A stretch of 33,468 nucleotides of DNA, from positions 1 to 33,468 of the forward strand of contig JANBPT010000493.1 of assembly GCA_027575765.1 (NCBI GenBank), in the 5' to 3' direction. The position numbers and the translations under genes are program-made. This document shows positions 11,081 through 20,839 of the stretch, piece after piece (position 1 is the stretch's first letter; each line of letters starts with the position of its first letter). The DNA comes from Tieghemiomyces parasiticus (Eukaryota; Kickxellomycota; Dimargaritomycetes; Dimargaritales; Dimargaritaceae). The notes beneath the pieces were generated by a model. That model ran no database searches. It saw nothing but the letters and a program-made list of their open reading frames with translations, and was not told the DNA's origin.

Positions 11081-12257
11081 ATGGAGTCCACGACACGCCT
11101 CCGTGAGCGCCGTGCTCAACCAGGAGCCGAATCGGGCCAAAACGCTTCGGCGAATGTACCCCCGCCTGCGAAGCGGACGAACGAACTGCCCACGTCGACC
11201 GTCCTACTTCGCTACGACCAGCTTCCGGCTTGGCTGCAGGACAACATGTATATCCTCGAAGGTTACCGCCCGCCCCTCGAATCGTATGCCCGTTGCTTCC
11301 ACTCGCTCTTCTACTTACATAACGAGACAGGTAACGTGTACTCACATCTTCTTGGGGCACTGCTCTTCGTGGCTTTCGGGGTTCTGGCCACCGGGTACAT
11401 GCAGCAGCACCGGTCGACCATTCTCTGGCAAGACGCAATGGTCATGTTCGCTTTCATCGCCGGCGCCGTGGGCTGTCTTGGTATGTCAGCCACATTTCAC
11501 CTCGTCAGCTGCCACTCGCACGAGGTAAGCTAAGGCGTCAAATGTGGAAGGATGGGACAGGGCGGCTAGCTCCCCTACACAACGGAGCGACTGGCGATGT
11601 ACAGTAGAATAAGTAGCTTGGGCGGCTCAAACGGGCTGCGCCTTCATTAATGCCACGCTTCCCCCCCCCGTTTCCTTACCATGTTTTTCATATAACGCTA
11701 CTCTAATCGCACCGGCTCACATCGCAAACCAACTCCAGGTTTCCATTCAGTGGAACAAGTGTGACTACCTCGGCATCGTATTGTTGACCGTAGGCTCCTT
11801 CTACCCGCCTATCTATTATTCCTTCTACTGCTACCCGCGCTACCTGCTTCTGCACCTCACCAGCATCAACGTGATCGGTGCGGTGGTCGCGTACGCCTGT
11901 GTCAAGGATCATATGCAGTCCGCCGCCTACCGCTGGACGCGGACCATGCTCTTTATCGCCATGGGTCTCTCAGGCATTGTGCCTTTTGTACACGCCCTGT
12001 GGCTCGTCGGCGTCGAACGAGCGTGGTCCGGCTTCGCTATGGTATGGTTCCTAGCGATGGGTGGTCTCTATATTACGGGTGCCCTTATCTACGCCGCCCG
12101 CGTTCCCGAGCGGTGGTTCCCTGGCCGGTTCGATTATTGGTTCCATTCTCACCAAATTTTTCATCTGTTCGTTGTGGCGGCTGCCGTGTCCCATTTCATT
12201 GGGGTGATCCAGACGTTCCGTTCGCACCATACCAGTGGAGGGATGTGTGAAGGGTAG
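11081..12257 (+). CDS. PAQR / adiponectin-receptor-like (Izh/hemolysin III family) membrane protein
   Basis: There are two exons, 11081-11524 and 11739-12257, with a 214-bp phase-0 intron (donor GTAAGC, acceptor CCAG), giving 320 residues, the usual size for fungal Izh proteins. The family's N-terminal signature is clear: LPAWLQDN at 48-55, GYRP at 61-64 and LHNETGNVYSHLLG from 79. The zinc-site residues are all present: SATFH (Ser136, His140), Asp157 seventeen residues further on as in human AdipoR1, and HQIFH (His286, His290). Seven membrane helices are expected. Fungal relatives (Izh1-4) act in zinc, sterol and lipid homeostasis, and animal relatives have ceramidase-type activity. Which Izh paralogue this is cannot be told. 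The intron contains a C9 run at 11661-11669. It is convergent with ELG1, with stop codons 318 bp apart. Confidence 0.95.
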
Positions 12258-12575
12258 TTTGGTCCCAACAGCACCACTGAACAAAAGTCGGGTATATTCC
12301 TTCACGGTCATATGAGAGGACGAGGCGTCGCTCTATCATGACTCTAGCATGCTGTTGTAAATTTGGTGACCCAGGTCACCTGATCATATTGAAGGTACGG
12401 TTGAAGATAAGTAAGGCAATAGTCGCAATTTTTCAACACGTCCGTCAGGCCGCCGGTGGCGAGTATTTAAAAATACGATAATATGTAGCTTTAATTTCGC
12501 AATGGCAGCCGGGCATAATTTTAATGCCCGTAGCCAGCTTAACAGGAGCAGTCCAGGAAGCATCAGTCGGGTGCT
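12258..12575. other. Short convergent intergenic region
   Basis: This 318-bp AT-richer spacer separates the 3' ends of the PAQR gene (+) and ELG1 (-). It holds no open frame of note and presumably contains both 3' untranslated regions. Confidence 0.6.
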
Positions 12576-15500
12576 CTACAAATGTTCCTGGTCTGCTAGC
12601 TCGGGATTCGACAGAGGGGCCGCGAGGGTTTGAAGGATCAGATAGCGGTTAGCCAGGGCCGGGTCGTCGGGATTGTTATGATAGCTGGCCGGATCGTCGG
12701 TGAGAAACGGTTCAGCCGTTTGTAGTAATTCCCGACCGAAGGCCCGGCCGGCCCGACGTAGGGACCGAGCGTCCCCCAGCCGCCGGGCCTCGTCCTGGTG
12801 CGCGCGGTGGCTGGCGATCACGGCACGTAGGGTGGTCGCGTAGTCGCAGGCCAAGGCCGTCCGGGTGGTGTTAAAGGTCGAGAGGACCAGAGGGAAGAAG
12901 AGCACGAGACGGATCGGCCAGGCGTGGTACAGGGGCGGGTCCAGGGGCGGGAAGCCCGGGGTCCGCGGGACTGTCGAATTCGAAGGCGGTACACATGAGG
13001 TCTTCATTGACGAACTCGGGGTCGCTGAGTAAGTGCCGTGGTGGTTAACGAAGTTGAGCGTGGTGGCGGATGGGGCGCGGCTCCCAAGCAGTAGGTCGTT
13101 CCCGAGCCGCGTCAGATCCCAAACCATTTGGTGGGTGGGGTTCACCTTGCGTAGCCCAACACGAGCAAGGGTCTCTATTACCCGTTCACATCGTGGTGTA
13201 AAATAGGACGTGTAACAGGCCACCGTCCTGGTGAATTCATCCTCCAAGGTCAGGTTTGGACCGCCGTCGAGGCTATCCGTCTCCTCTGGAGGGGAGTCAG
13301 GGCCGTCTTGGTTGTCAACGCCCTGGTCGCGCAGACGGCAGCGGTCATAGCTAGGAAAGATCGCGTCCACTAAGGAGCGGGTCTCAAACACCGACTCGTA
13401 GGCTTCCAGCTCAGCGAGGACGTCGTGGCCACCTCTGGAGATCAGCTGCGTAAACGGCGACGGTAACAGTGAGGCGGCCACAACGGGTGAGGTAGGGGAT
13501 GCGGAGCTGCGAGACAAATCCAGTTCGATCGATGCGGTGACGGTGGGCGCAACGCAGAGCCAGTGGTTCTGAGCGTAGGCTTTGCACAGGCTTTGTATAC
13601 CAAAAGTATTCGCCAGATCAGCGAGGTCGAACCGGCGCTGGGCGGGAGGTTGACCGGCAGATAGGGTGACATCAGAAGCTGCCTGCAGTACTGCGTCGAG
13701 ATCGGGCAGGGCCGGCTGGGCTACCTGGAAAATCGGTTCTTGACTAGCAAGCGCAGGCGACCCGGCGGCGGTCGACCGAGCGGGTAATTCAGGTACTGGG
13801 AAACGGAGGACACCTGCGGACCGACCGACAATTGCGGCAAATACCTGGTTGTCAACGGCCAGTTCCTCAGGACAGGGGACAGAGTCCGCAGACGGCGAGG
13901 TCAGATAGGCCACGAGAGTCTCGCACTCGTCCACGATGCCGCGGCCCGTCGCACAAATATCTATTGAAGAGGGAAAGTGTGCCTCCGTCGGTGGGTCACT
14001 AGGCCTCGAGCCTACCAGGCCACGAACGTACACCTCGAGCTGGTTTAAAACCTGACGCACGTCGTAGTGCAGTGTTTGGCAAACGGCCAGAATAACAGGC
14101 GCAGGTAAGTACACACCTTCCCGGTGGGCTAAGAGGGCAGCGTAGGGTACGAGGGCGCGCGGAGGCGGGTGGCTCAACTGCAGAACGTGGTCAATTCCGA
14201 GTTCGGCCAGGGCCGGGGCGCTGAGCGGGCGATTACTGGTAAGGATGATCGGCCGTTTGGTTTTGCGTGCTAGGGCGTGGACGGCCGCGATGAAACCTCG
14301 GTCGTCGTCGAAGACAACGTCCACTTCCTCAATCAAAATGAGCAGCTGCTCGGGCTCGCTGGGTTTGTCGTATTTAGCGGCGGGCACGTCTTCCTTCCCA
14401 TCCCTCATTGTCTTCCCTTCCTCCGCAGGCAGGGCGCCGTAGTCCCCCCGGGATACGCTCAGTGACATTGCACCGGCTGAATCAAGGCTGGTTGTGGTGA
14501 TCGCCGGGGGAGGTCCGGCCTCCTCGTCGTCATCTGACAGCACAATGGCTACTTCGGGGGAGGAAGATGGCGTCGGTAGCGTTGACTGTGGCTCCGATTC
14601 GGCGGAGGCAGAGCTCACCGGTAGTGGCACGGCTGCTTTCGGTTTGGCCCAGAAGCTGGCCAGGTCGTTCTTGGGTTTGGCCGGCGATAACGAAGGGAGA
14701 GGGTGGGGCAGCGTCGGGGTGGCAGGTTTGCTCGCCGCTGGCCGCTTGAAAAAGGAGTTGACCGTGCTCTGGTTGGCCAGTTTCGTAGTGGTCGGTCGAC
14801 CTTGGCCGCTGGGGCCGGGCTCGGTTGGTCGAGGCGCCACACTTTGCAGCTTGGCCAGGCCCTGGGCTAGCACTGAACTAGCCACTCCTCGCACCACGTG
14901 GCTCTGGGTAGCCTCACCCAGGAGCTGGGTAAGAATCTTGCCGTTACGTCGCATGCCGGCGTTGATTTCGAGGATACGGTAGCCGCACTGCCGAGCAGTA
15001 GCAAATACGGCTGCGGTCTTGCCGCATCCCGTGGGGCCCACCAAGAGGATCAGATTTGGCAGGGTCAGCGGATCCGGGGTAGTGGAGCGACTGTTCGATG
15101 GTTTGACCATGTCCCTCAGGCGGGTTGCAGTCGGGTCGGCTTTACTAGCGAGTAGACGGGGGTCGATATCCCAATCCGAGGCCCCGCGGACCTTCCGCGT
15201 CGGCGCTCCTGATGTCACCGTGGCGGTCGCAACAGTGGTATCCCCCTCCCCCCGGCGCCGTTTAGTCGCCTTATCACCCCGGTGGGGAGCGCCGGTCCGC
15301 TTATACTGCTGCCATGGACGCTGGACAAAATCGTCGTCGTCGCTCCTTGGTCGCTGCGAAGGACGGTCGTCCTCGAATTCGTCGAAAATAGGATCATTAA
15401 ATCCATAGTGGTAGATACCATCCGGATCCAAGTCGGCAAGGGTAGCCAGTCGGGTGGCACTGCCTCCTCTACGTTGACCGTGAGGTTTTATACCCACGCG

Positions 15501-16292
15501 AGCTTTCGGGGCGACACACGGCACGGGGTGGGAGGTAAATTCAGCGCTCGTTTCCCGTCCGGCGACCGTGCAGTCCCCGTCGGTGTCCGACACGGGCTGG
15601 CTCGGCTGTCCTTCTGATTCGCTGCTGTCCAGGATGGCGCGGGCACGCGGCCGGATGCCGCGTCGGCGCACTACGGCCGGGTTGGGTTCTGGGCTTGTGA
15701 CGACCCGAGGGGCGTCGGCAGGTTCCATAGCGGATGAACTCGCCGGCGGCCATTCACGCCCGGGCAGCTTCCAACGGGTGAGCCAGTCGACCAGGTAGTC
15801 AACTTCATTCTGATTACCGCACACTTGCTCCGCCGCCTGAGGTCTGTACTTGTCTGTCCATGACAAATTTGTTTGGGTTTGAATGGTGGCCGCTTTTTCG
15901 AGTGCATTGCCTGGCAATGACGGGCCCAGAAGCCACCGACAGTGCCGCAGCTCAGCGGCAATTGGGGAGGATTCCGTAGCTAACGAGGCCCGGGGTGTGG
16001 TTGCGGGCAGCACAAAGTGATGGCTTGCTAGCTGCTCTTCAAATGTGTCGATTCGCTCGCGGCGAGCGCGGCGGTGACGGAAGTAGCGGCGGACGGCCTC
16101 GGGTGACGGAGAGGGCTTTGGGGAGTGGGTCGGTATACGCTTCATCGGCCAACTGGACGTGGATGCTTCGACAGTGGCTGATTCGGTCGAGGCGGTAACC
16201 CCCGGTGGCGGGACATGGCTATGTGGACAGAGGTCCGGAGTGGGATACGGTGCCTTGGTAGGTGACCGGTAGACCGGGTAGGTGTTGGCCAT
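12576..16292 (-). CDS. ELG1: Elg1/ATAD5-like RFC-like complex large subunit (PCNA unloader)
   Basis: This is an intronless 1238-residue AAA+ ATPase. The open frame extends 13 codons upstream only to a TTG, so I use the first ATG (16290-16292), which has good GACC context. Residues 1-140 are disordered. A clamp-loader box (LSWTDKYRP, Lys148) is followed by a long disordered insertion. Walker A is GPTGCGKT at 419-426. A second disordered insertion of about 200 residues precedes the Walker B strand, which reads LLILIEEVDVVF (Glu655, Glu656, Asp658); EEVD in place of DExx is characteristic of Elg1/ATAD5. Sensor 1 is in PIILTSN near 685, and the helical C-terminal part is divergent. Elg1 assembles with Rfc2-5 and removes PCNA from replicated DNA in the nucleus. 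Two PCNA-binding-like motifs lie in the second insertion (QSTVNSFF 508-515, KNDLASFW 541-548). Yeast Elg1 is about 790 residues and human ATAD5 about 1840. Confidence 0.93.
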   Translation of the reverse strand: MANTYPVYRSPTKAPYPTPDLCPHSHVPPPGVTASTESATVEASTSSWPMKRIPTHSPKPSPSPEAVRRYFRHRRARRERIDTFEEQLASHHFVLPATTPRASLATESSPIAAELRHCRWLLGPSLPGNALEKAATIQTQTNLSWTDKYRPQAAEQVCGNQNEVDYLVDWLTRWKLPGREWPPASSSAMEPADAPRVVTSPEPNPAVVRRRGIRPRARAILDSSESEGQPSQPVSDTDGDCTVAGRETSAEFTSHPVPCVAPKARVGIKPHGQRRGGSATRLATLADLDPDGIYHYGFNDPIFDEFEDDRPSQRPRSDDDDFVQRPWQQYKRTGAPHRGDKATKRRRGEGDTTVATATVTSGAPTRKVRGASDWDIDPRLLASKADPTATRLRDMVKPSNSRSTTPDPLTLPNLILLVGPTGCGKTAAVFATARQCGYRILEINAGMRRNGKILTQLLGEATQSHVVRGVASSVLAQGLAKLQSVAPRPTEPGPSGQGRPTTTKLANQSTVNSFFKRPAASKPATPTLPHPLPSLSPAKPKNDLASFWAKPKAAVPLPVSSASAESEPQSTLPTPSSSPEVAIVLSDDDEEAGPPPAITTTSLDSAGAMSLSVSRGDYGALPAEEGKTMRDGKEDVPAAKYDKPSEPEQLLILIEEVDVVFDDDRGFIAAVHALARKTKRPIILTSNRPLSAPALAELGIDHVLQLSHPPPRALVPYAALLAHREGVYLPAPVILAVCQTLHYDVRQVLNQLEVYVRGLVGSRPSDPPTEAHFPSSIDICATGRGIVDECETLVAYLTSPSADSVPCPEELAVDNQVFAAIVGRSAGVLRFPVPELPARSTAAGSPALASQEPIFQVAQPALPDLDAVLQAASDVTLSAGQPPAQRRFDLADLANTFGIQSLCKAYAQNHWLCVAPTVTASIELDLSRSSASPTSPVVAASLLPSPFTQLISRGGHDVLAELEAYESVFETRSLVDAIFPSYDRCRLRDQGVDNQDGPDSPPEETDSLDGGPNLTLEDEFTRTVACYTSYFTPRCERVIETLARVGLRKVNPTHQMVWDLTRLGNDLLLGSRAPSATTLNFVNHHGTYSATPSSSMKTSCVPPSNSTVPRTPGFPPLDPPLYHAWPIRLVLFFPLVLSTFNTTRTALACDYATTLRAVIASHRAHQDEARRLGDARSLRRAGRAFGRELLQTAEPFLTDDPASYHNNPDDPALANRYLILQTLAAPLSNPELADQEHL

Positions 16293-16967
16293 GGGTCTGG
16301 GGGGTGAGTCTTGCGTCGGACGGATGGGCAACGCCCAAGGGAACGTGGTTTGGTCAGACCGCCGGCTAGAACCCCGACGAAGCCGATCTGCAACAGGCTA
16401 ACAGACAAGGGAATGCGAGGTAATAATACTTGATTGGTGCCAACTGAGGTGCTAGTCGATAGGGGTTTGGGCATATAAACGGAAATGAATTAGAGCAAAG
16501 TCGGCTTGGACGGGGTAAACAAACGGTCCTGGGTGGTAACCGATCCGCCACTCTTTAACCCACACTCGCTCTGGCGAAGCACCATATTGGAGTAAACAAA
16601 GCACTGTGTGGAGGTCGGAGGGGGGGGTGCGGTATATGCTATGTCCTAGGCATTTAATATACCATCCCCTGAAACACCAAATGGGCCAGAGCCAACCGCC
16701 CGCCAGAGGGGCTGGCGATTTGAGACCCCCAATTACAGGAGTATAGGACCCCAGAACTGACGTACCAGGTTAATAGCACCAACCTTACCCGTTTAAAGGC
16801 CAACAACTATATCCACCGACGGTGAAGGTTAATTTCTAGATCTGTAATTTATCAGTATATCGTCAATAAAACAAGTGGGATGGCGCTTCCATCAGTCGAT
16901 TTCGTACGCCACTTCAAGTCTGTAGATTAGGAACGAACGTCCAACCCCCTCTCGAACCCCCCATAAA
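16293..16967. other. ELG1 promoter / chitinase 3' region
   Basis: This spacer lies between two minus-strand genes. It contains a G8 run (16620-16627) and AT-rich sequence toward the chitinase 3' end. No open frame with coding character is seen. Confidence 0.5.
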
Positions 16968-19028
16968 TTATACGGTGACGAAGGTCAAGGAGGCCGGATC
17001 CGGCAACAGCGGCGACGCGTCGGCCTTATAGCTACCCTCCACGATAAATCGTAGAGCCATAAAGGAAGGTGCCTTACCCGATCCGGAATGCAGCGACGCC
17101 GCGTTCATAACCAGGGTGGGAGACAGGAGTACGTGGCTGTCGCCGAGTTGTGGGTAAGCGCTCACTAGGACGGTTAGCTCACCAGCCCCAGCCGCAGCCG
17201 CACCAAGTATAGACTGACCGGCGACGCTCAGGTTGAGCGGGGCGGTCATTGGTGCCGCCGATGTGTCCACGGTGGCCCGCTCGAGGGACTGGCCCGGGGT
17301 CAGGTTGAAACCAAAGGCCCAACCCGTGGCAGAGAGCGGGACCGGGGAGGCTACGTGGAGGGTAACTTGCAAACGGTACTTCTGGGTGGCTTTATCGGCA
17401 TGGGTCAGCTCAAAGGTCGCATCGATGGCAGGGACGGCCCCGTGGGTGTTGAGATTGTTAACGCGCTGCGGGCGACCGGTGACGGACGACAAAAGGTCAT
17501 TCACGGCGACCAGGGAGTCACTCAAACCACCCACGGTGAGGGCATCATTGGCAGCTTGGGAAGTGGTGAGCGCGTCAGAGTCACATTGTACCAGGGCGAC
17601 CAGGGCCGAGGCGGGACAGGACGTAATGGGCCGGTCCTGCGGCGTATCGCAGTATACCCCACCGCTGCTGGTGCTGAAGCAGGCCATGCTTTCATCGGCG
17701 CTACACGACCGGACAAGCCACTTTCCGTGCACGCACTGAGCGAAGTCGTAGCCGTTACAGTGGAAGGCACCTTCGGTACCGCACGGAGAATCCGCGACGA
17801 CGCAATTATCGTTACCCGAGGGCGTGGACGGTGAGGCTGAGGTGGACGTTGAGGGTACGGGAGATGACATATCAGGCGAGCTCTCCTCGGGGTTCTCGGT
17901 GGTCGCGGTTGAGGAGGGTGAGGTGGTCTTATCGATCGAGGTCGAAGGCGATGAGGTGGGTTCCGGCTCGTGCTTAGACGACGTCGGAGTAGAATCCTGG
18001 CCGCCGCACTTCTGCCCCTGATTCAGGGCGGCCTTGAGTTTGGCGGAGTAGCTAGTGGCTAGGCCTTCCCCCATATTGTTGTATCCCTGGCTGGCGTCCC
18101 ACACCATGGCACCGCCGAAGGCACTGTACTTAGCACGCGTCTCCTGGATGATAGTGGCAAGTCGGGCGGAGTCGATATAACCGTTGCCGGCGGCGGTGGA
18201 CGAGCCGGGAACTCCCAGGAATACCTTGACATCCTTGTTCACCGAGATGGAATCGGCCCAGGTCTGCCACTCGTTAAAGTTGAAGAACTGCGGGTAGTTG
18301 TTAACGCCGCAAAAGTTGTTATAGAACTGGACGAAAACCATATCCAGGTGAGCGGTGTTCATGACGGGCCCCATGTACGCGTCCGGGTAAGGGCACTGCG
18401 GGGCGGCGGCAACTAAATACTGCTTTTTCGTGTCGGACTTGTACAGTTTGCGCAGCTCAGTGACAAACGTGCTGTAACCAACGGTGCCCCCACCTTCGAT
18501 ATCCAGGTCCACTCCATCAAGGCGGACGTCGCCGAAGGGACGGGTATTCGATGTACCGCCGAGAAACAGATTCCAAATGGTTTGGGAAAATTTAGCGGCG
18601 TCCTGGTCATTTTGGAAGCCGTAGGAGCCCGCCGCCCCGCCCAGGGACAGCAGAACCTTCTTCCCTCGACCTTGGCAGTAGGTTATGTCCTTGGCGATAT
18701 CCGGGCACTGGTGAAGCTCACTGCCAGGGAACGTGGTGTTACAGTGGTTGGCGAAATTCGTTCCGGGTAACTGGTCCTTGCCAGCGTTGAAAATGTGCAA
18801 GAAGGACAGGACGAAGGCGTCGCTGGTGTCATCCTTGCAGTAGTCGGCGAGGGGTTTCTCCCAGTTAGCTGCGTCGTTCGGGTGGGAGGCGCCGTATGAG
18901 TTCTGGCCCCAATAATGTACAAGGTTGTTGTTGCACTTGAGGTCGAAGGCCGTGGCTACGGAGACCAGGTTGACGGTCGTCAAGGCCAAGCCTGCGGCGA
19001 AGGCGGTAAGGGATTTACCGAAAAGCAT
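16968..19028 (-). CDS. Secreted class III GH18 chitinase with CBM19-like module and extra C-terminal domain
   Basis: This is an intronless 686-residue protein. A signal peptide covers about residues 1-27 (cleavage near VATA-FD). The GH18 barrel spans about 31-335; the catalytic motif DGVDLDIE lies at 171-178 with proton donor Glu178, and Trp310 of MVWD closes the active site. A Ser/Thr/Pro-rich, probably O-mannosylated linker spans about 343-407. A cysteine-rich module at about 408-463 (Cys409, 416, 424, 432, 442, 450, 460) has the look of CBM19, as in yeast Cts1. About 220 further residues (466-686) form an Ala/Leu/Val-rich, beta-strand-like domain I do not recognise. There is no hydrophobic C-terminal GPI signal, so the enzyme is probably secreted or wall-associated. 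It hydrolyses chitin, with roles in wall remodelling, cell separation or attack on other fungi. Confidence 0.95.
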   Translation of the reverse strand: MLFGKSLTAFAAGLALTTVNLVSVATAFDLKCNNNLVHYWGQNSYGASHPNDAANWEKPLADYCKDDTSDAFVLSFLHIFNAGKDQLPGTNFANHCNTTFPGSELHQCPDIAKDITYCQGRGKKVLLSLGGAAGSYGFQNDQDAAKFSQTIWNLFLGGTSNTRPFGDVRLDGVDLDIEGGGTVGYSTFVTELRKLYKSDTKKQYLVAAAPQCPYPDAYMGPVMNTAHLDMVFVQFYNNFCGVNNYPQFFNFNEWQTWADSISVNKDVKVFLGVPGSSTAAGNGYIDSARLATIIQETRAKYSAFGGAMVWDASQGYNNMGEGLATSYSAKLKAALNQGQKCGGQDSTPTSSKHEPEPTSSPSTSIDKTTSPSSTATTENPEESSPDMSSPVPSTSTSASPSTPSGNDNCVVADSPCGTEGAFHCNGYDFAQCVHGKWLVRSCSADESMACFSTSSGGVYCDTPQDRPITSCPASALVALVQCDSDALTTSQAANDALTVGGLSDSLVAVNDLLSSVTGRPQRVNNLNTHGAVPAIDATFELTHADKATQKYRLQVTLHVASPVPLSATGWAFGFNLTPGQSLERATVDTSAAPMTAPLNLSVAGQSILGAAAAGAGELTVLVSAYPQLGDSHVLLSPTLVMNAASLHSGSGKAPSFMALRFIVEGSYKADASPLLPDPASLTFVTV

Positions 19029-20839
19029 GGGCCGAAATTGTCGTAAACGAGATATCTAGGTATGAAGTGACAGATCGAATTCCCTTCACCAGGTAAAGGC
19101 GAGAGGTCTGGCCAACTTGGTGGTAAGCACGAATGAGACTGGTGCAGTCAGACGCCCGAGACTAATAACCAGCTAGCGTGGAAAGAGCTGATAAAGGAGA
19201 GTTGGCACCGTCCACAATAGCCAGGTACCCAGCGGAAGACCAGAGGTGGTGGGAGGGGGAATACACGGGTAGTGCGGTAGTAGGTAAATGTGGATGAAGG
19301 GGGGAGAGAGAATAGGGCGCGGAAATTGCGTGCACTACATCGATCGGTGCCGGCTGAACCTTTTATAACGGCCATCCGCCCTCTCTCTTTATGCGGCCTG
19401 GCTGCCGACTCATTCGCCCTCCACCTGATCATCCGCCGTGGCCTCTTCTGCGCGCCCATCTACATTCTGGACCCTGGAAAGGCGGAGAAAGGGGCCCTCA
19501 ATAGGCTAACGGCACGATTCTCATCCCTGTCACCTTGGTATCGCCTACGCTCTATATCGCAATAAGCCACAGGGAATCGTAGCGTCATCCCTATGGCGAC
19601 GGCCCCTGGCCGTATTCCAGGGCGACAAAATCTATGGTGGACGTCATATGGGGATTCTAACATCGACCACAGTGTGCAAGGGCTATTCTAGTCCTCTGTT
19701 TTGGTTCAGGGGCTCTAGAGAAATATTTCCGAACAGAAGGCGGCGGGATCAGGAACTGGGTGTCTTAGCCTTGAAAGGGGCCCGGTGTTTGATGGCCTAG
19801 ACCCCGACTTGATTCTACAGGGCTTTAAAGTTCTAAAGGCGACCAATCGTGAGTGATAACGCCTCGGGCCGACCAGGGGGCTCCACGGGGCCGCCACTTA
19901 GAAAGACCCGGTGGAGCCAAGAAATTGTGTACAGCCTGGCTAGCCGAACGATGTTGTATAGTCGATCCTTGAGGGCATTCGAAGTGTTGAATTCCCGCCA
20001 GGGGGGGGGGTCAGGTTCGCCATTGGAATTTACCCGAGTGTTGACTCTCTAGGGCTCACCTTCTCCCTTCTCTACACCCTGGGTTTCAAAATGGTATCCT
20101 CTAGCTGGCCCTAATACCATTGCATTTGAGCAATATGTCCAGAAAGATAAGGACAGAACTCTGATATCCCTGCTCGGTGGCGCTGACCCTCTAACCCGGT
20201 GACATCTTGGTATTCAATTCTGACATTGAAATAGTGGGTTGTATCTAGCGGTCCGCCTGCTGCCATAGCTCCCCCCCCCTGTTCCAGGGCAGGAGTTCAT
20301 GTTGCACCTAGAACCCGATACCTGGACCCCTCCGTGAACAATATCGTCGAGCGCAGTGCATAATATGGCGGGAATTGTATCAGGTTATATAGTAATATGC
20401 ACCAGAGCTAGTTCATGCATACTATATTTCCGTTACATTCCGACCAAAGAGTTTAGATGGCCCCACTTCATTGCTGCGATGTAGGGCGCGATGGCTATAA
20501 TTGGCATAATATAGTTGATGGGCTCGTTTAGGCGGATAGAGTACGCGTTCATACCATTAGGTTGAACACCTGTCACTTTAAGACAGCGCGAGACCCGGGC
20601 GACTGACATTAGCTTCCACGAGGTCAGTCAGTTGCAACACACTGGAAGGACGAGATATTACGTGTGTCCGCGAAAGGTCTTATTGCCAACGTAGGGGAGC
20701 TTGTTTCTATAGTCGTGCAAATCAGCTGTCAGGTTGGCACCTCGCTCGACCCCCTTGACCTTCTAAGCCGCGGTCGCCGGCTCGACGACTCATATCATAC
20801 GCAACGCTCACTACTCCGAACTTTAGTCAACTGGGCCAT
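19029..20839. other. Intergenic, no recognisable gene
   Basis: This 1.8-kb stretch separates two minus-strand genes. It includes a G10 run (20001-20010) and a C9 run (20271-20279). Open frames on both strands are short and lack coding bias and recognisable domains. The first few hundred bases are the chitinase promoter. Confidence 0.5.
19361..19367 (-). promoter_or_regulatory. TATA-box candidate of the chitinase gene
   Basis: TATAAAA on the minus strand lies about 335 bp upstream of the chitinase ATG. Argonaute has a similar element at a similar distance. It is weakly supported because no transcription start is known. Confidence 0.3.

Noticed and set aside
14494..14982. 162-codon plus-strand frame opposite ELG1
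   Set aside because: It is antisense to the insertion between Walker A and B of ELG1, has no domain, and is explained by the codon bias of the real gene.
16293..16331. Extending ELG1 to the upstream end of its open frame
   Set aside because: The extension starts at TTG; the first ATG is at 16292 with good context, so the shorter start was used.
17233..17834. Two plus-strand frames over the chitinase C-terminal half
   Set aside because: Antisense to a continuous coding frame with clear domains; low-complexity translations only.
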